The position numbers and the translations under genes are program-made. From Polytrichum commune (taxonomy: Eukaryota > Streptophyta > Polytrichopsida > Polytrichales > Polytrichaceae): a stretch of DNA of 64,000 bases. Positions 62,740 through 64,000 of the stretch are shown here, piece by piece (position 1 is the first letter of the stretch; each line of letters opens with the position of its first letter). Under the pieces are notes generated by a model that worked only from the letters and a program-made list of their open reading frames with translations, searched no databases and was not told the DNA's origin. The DNA is taken from NCBI GenBank assembly GCA_950295325.1, contig OX485803.1:12836001-12900000 (forward strand), in the 5' to 3' direction.

Positions 62740-63480
62740 ATCCACATCCATACACATCGCCCATGAATGTACCCATCATTCATCCATGTGAGTTTTGGCA
62801 CTCAACCAATTCTCCTCTTGTTGGTTATCTTGTCTGTTCATGAGTGTGTCCCAAGTTCGTTCATCCTTGAGAATATTCGCCCCAAGATTCCTATATTCAT
62901 TCATCCACTCTACGGTTTCCTACTTGCCAGTTTGCTTTGTCAATGGTGCTGCTGTCTACGTCACCACTGTACTGCAAGAAAAGTAACACCCATCCCCCAC
63001 TCCACACTCATTCATCCATGCTCTACCCCCACATTCATCCATGGGTGTTGTCGCCAGTCCGTCCATCCCTCACGGCATTCATTACTCGCGGTCTTATTCA
63101 TCCACACGGCTGCTTTCTTTGTCAGGGGGGTGGTTATGTCACTTTTGTCCCCCACTGTACTGCACGGAGTGTAGATTTTCATCCCCACTATTCATCCATG
63201 CTACAGTCCACCAATATATATATATATCGTTACGCATTCATCTATGTTCAGGTCAATTTGTCATCCATCGATGAGCGTATTCATCGGAGTTCGTCGGTTG
63301 TGAACCTGGCACCCATGAGCGTGTCGGCTTTGGTGTTCTTTGTCAACTGTCCAGCTGTCACTGTAGACGTCACCGGCCGTACTGCAAGCAGTGCAGCATT
63401 CATCCTCACTCGACGTCCTTTCATCCACGATTCATTTCACGTATATGTCCTCACACATTCATCCGCTGGCGTGTCACTAA
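62740..63480. repeat. Degenerate tandem repeat with recurring ATTCATCCA motif
   Basis: The motif ATTCATCCA or a close variant recurs about 12 times. A larger period of about 180-220 bp is marked by CTTTGTCA, a cytosine-rich stretch, GTCAC and ACTGTACTGCA-type segments at about 62,935, 63,117 and 63,338. Open frames of 135 and 182 codons (62,767-63,174 and 62,937-63,485) run through it in different phases, as expected for low-stop repeat DNA. It is probably not protein-coding. Confidence 0.65.
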
Positions 63481-63485
63481 GATAG

Positions 63486-64000
63486 ATGGGCCTTCTTTGG
63501 TTTTGTTCTTTGCTTACCTTATCCTCATTGAGTTTGGGAGGTTGAAATTTTTGTGTGCCCGGAATTATGCTGGTTATTGAGTCGAGAAAGGTTAACACAT
63601 TCAAATACATTAGCTAATATTTTTTTAAACATATGTCTTTAAGGTGTTGTTGTTTTAAGATTTGCACATAACCACCCAACACTCAACTAATGCATGCAGT
63701 TCGAGGAGCCATTTCATCCATATAGGCAGTAGAGTTTCATGTGAATTCGTGAGCGTGAAGACAAAGTTCGTGATGTGCAATTCATATTCCAAGGCTTCGA
63801 GTTGAGTTACGGTGTCCGACTTTCACTTACCCTTTAGCAACATGGTACTAGCAAATACAACACAAATCTCCAACATGATGTTTGGATGTTAGTGTAAACC
63901 CTTATGTTGGCATGAAGATGCATCACTACAATCACATCATTCAAAGTCACTACCTCTATGACAGTCCCAAAATCAAGCGGAAGCCATAAAAGCTTGATGG
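63486..64000. other. AT-rich DNA at the window end, no gene recognised
   Basis: No coding sequence or transposon end supported; one further TTTCATCCA motif lies near 63,711. Confidence 0.4.

Noticed and set aside
62937-63485. 182-codon frame at the window end
   Set aside because: Covers a degenerate tandem repeat and changes phase between repeat units; no protein family recognised.
1-64000. tRNA, rRNA and CRISPR-like arrays
   Set aside because: No convincing tRNA B-box within a cloverleaf, no rRNA segments and no regularly spaced identical repeats were found by eye; the 40.4 kb array is too degenerate and irregular for CRISPR and the genome is eukaryotic.

Overview
The window is nuclear DNA of a land plant. 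Three complete, intron-rich genes and the 5' part of a fourth are spread through long AT-rich intergenic stretches packed with small inverted-repeat transposons (MITEs), foldback elements and microsatellites. The proteins match plant families (ALA-type flippase, SRP72, organellar aconitase, LPP-gamma), introns are GT-AG, and a mitochondrial nad1 fragment is embedded as a nuclear insertion. That fragment runs uninterrupted across the places where seed-plant nad1 carries introns i477 and i669, and a group II intron begins close to position i728. This hints at a non-seed plant such as a bryophyte, but it is inference.

Layout: 1-3,002 (minus strand) holds the first five exons of a P4-ATPase lipid flippase, cut by the window edge, with a pyrimidine-rich leader/promoter region behind it. 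4-16.6 kb has no recognisable nuclear gene: MITEs, simple repeats and the nad1 insertion (about 11.04-11.77 kb). 16,721-21,119 (plus) is SRP72 in seven exons. 21.2-42 kb is a second gene-free stretch with at least four MITE families, a 2.4 kb TIR element, a roughly 425 bp tandem duplication, a long inverted repeat, an array of hairpin-forming minisatellite units and large AT microsatellites. 42,986-49,348 (plus) is aconitase in 19 exons with a long organelle-targeting leader. 49.4-56.6 kb is again repeats plus an unexplained unique segment. 57,015-58,908 (plus) is a two-exon LPP-gamma phosphatase. 59-64 kb has two more MITEs and a degenerate tandem repeat.

The genes are housekeeping and are not a functional cluster: membrane lipid asymmetry (flippase), ER protein targeting (SRP72), TCA/glyoxylate metabolism (aconitase) and lipid or dolichyl phosphate turnover (LPP-gamma). 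I found no novel multi-gene system. The most interesting signals are the possible second start of aconitase inside intron 1, the decayed nad1 insertion, the set of TAA/TTA-flanked MITE families with related termini but no transposase in the window, and the hairpin array at 40.4 kb. Coordinates of exons come from reading splice sites and protein-family continuity by eye.
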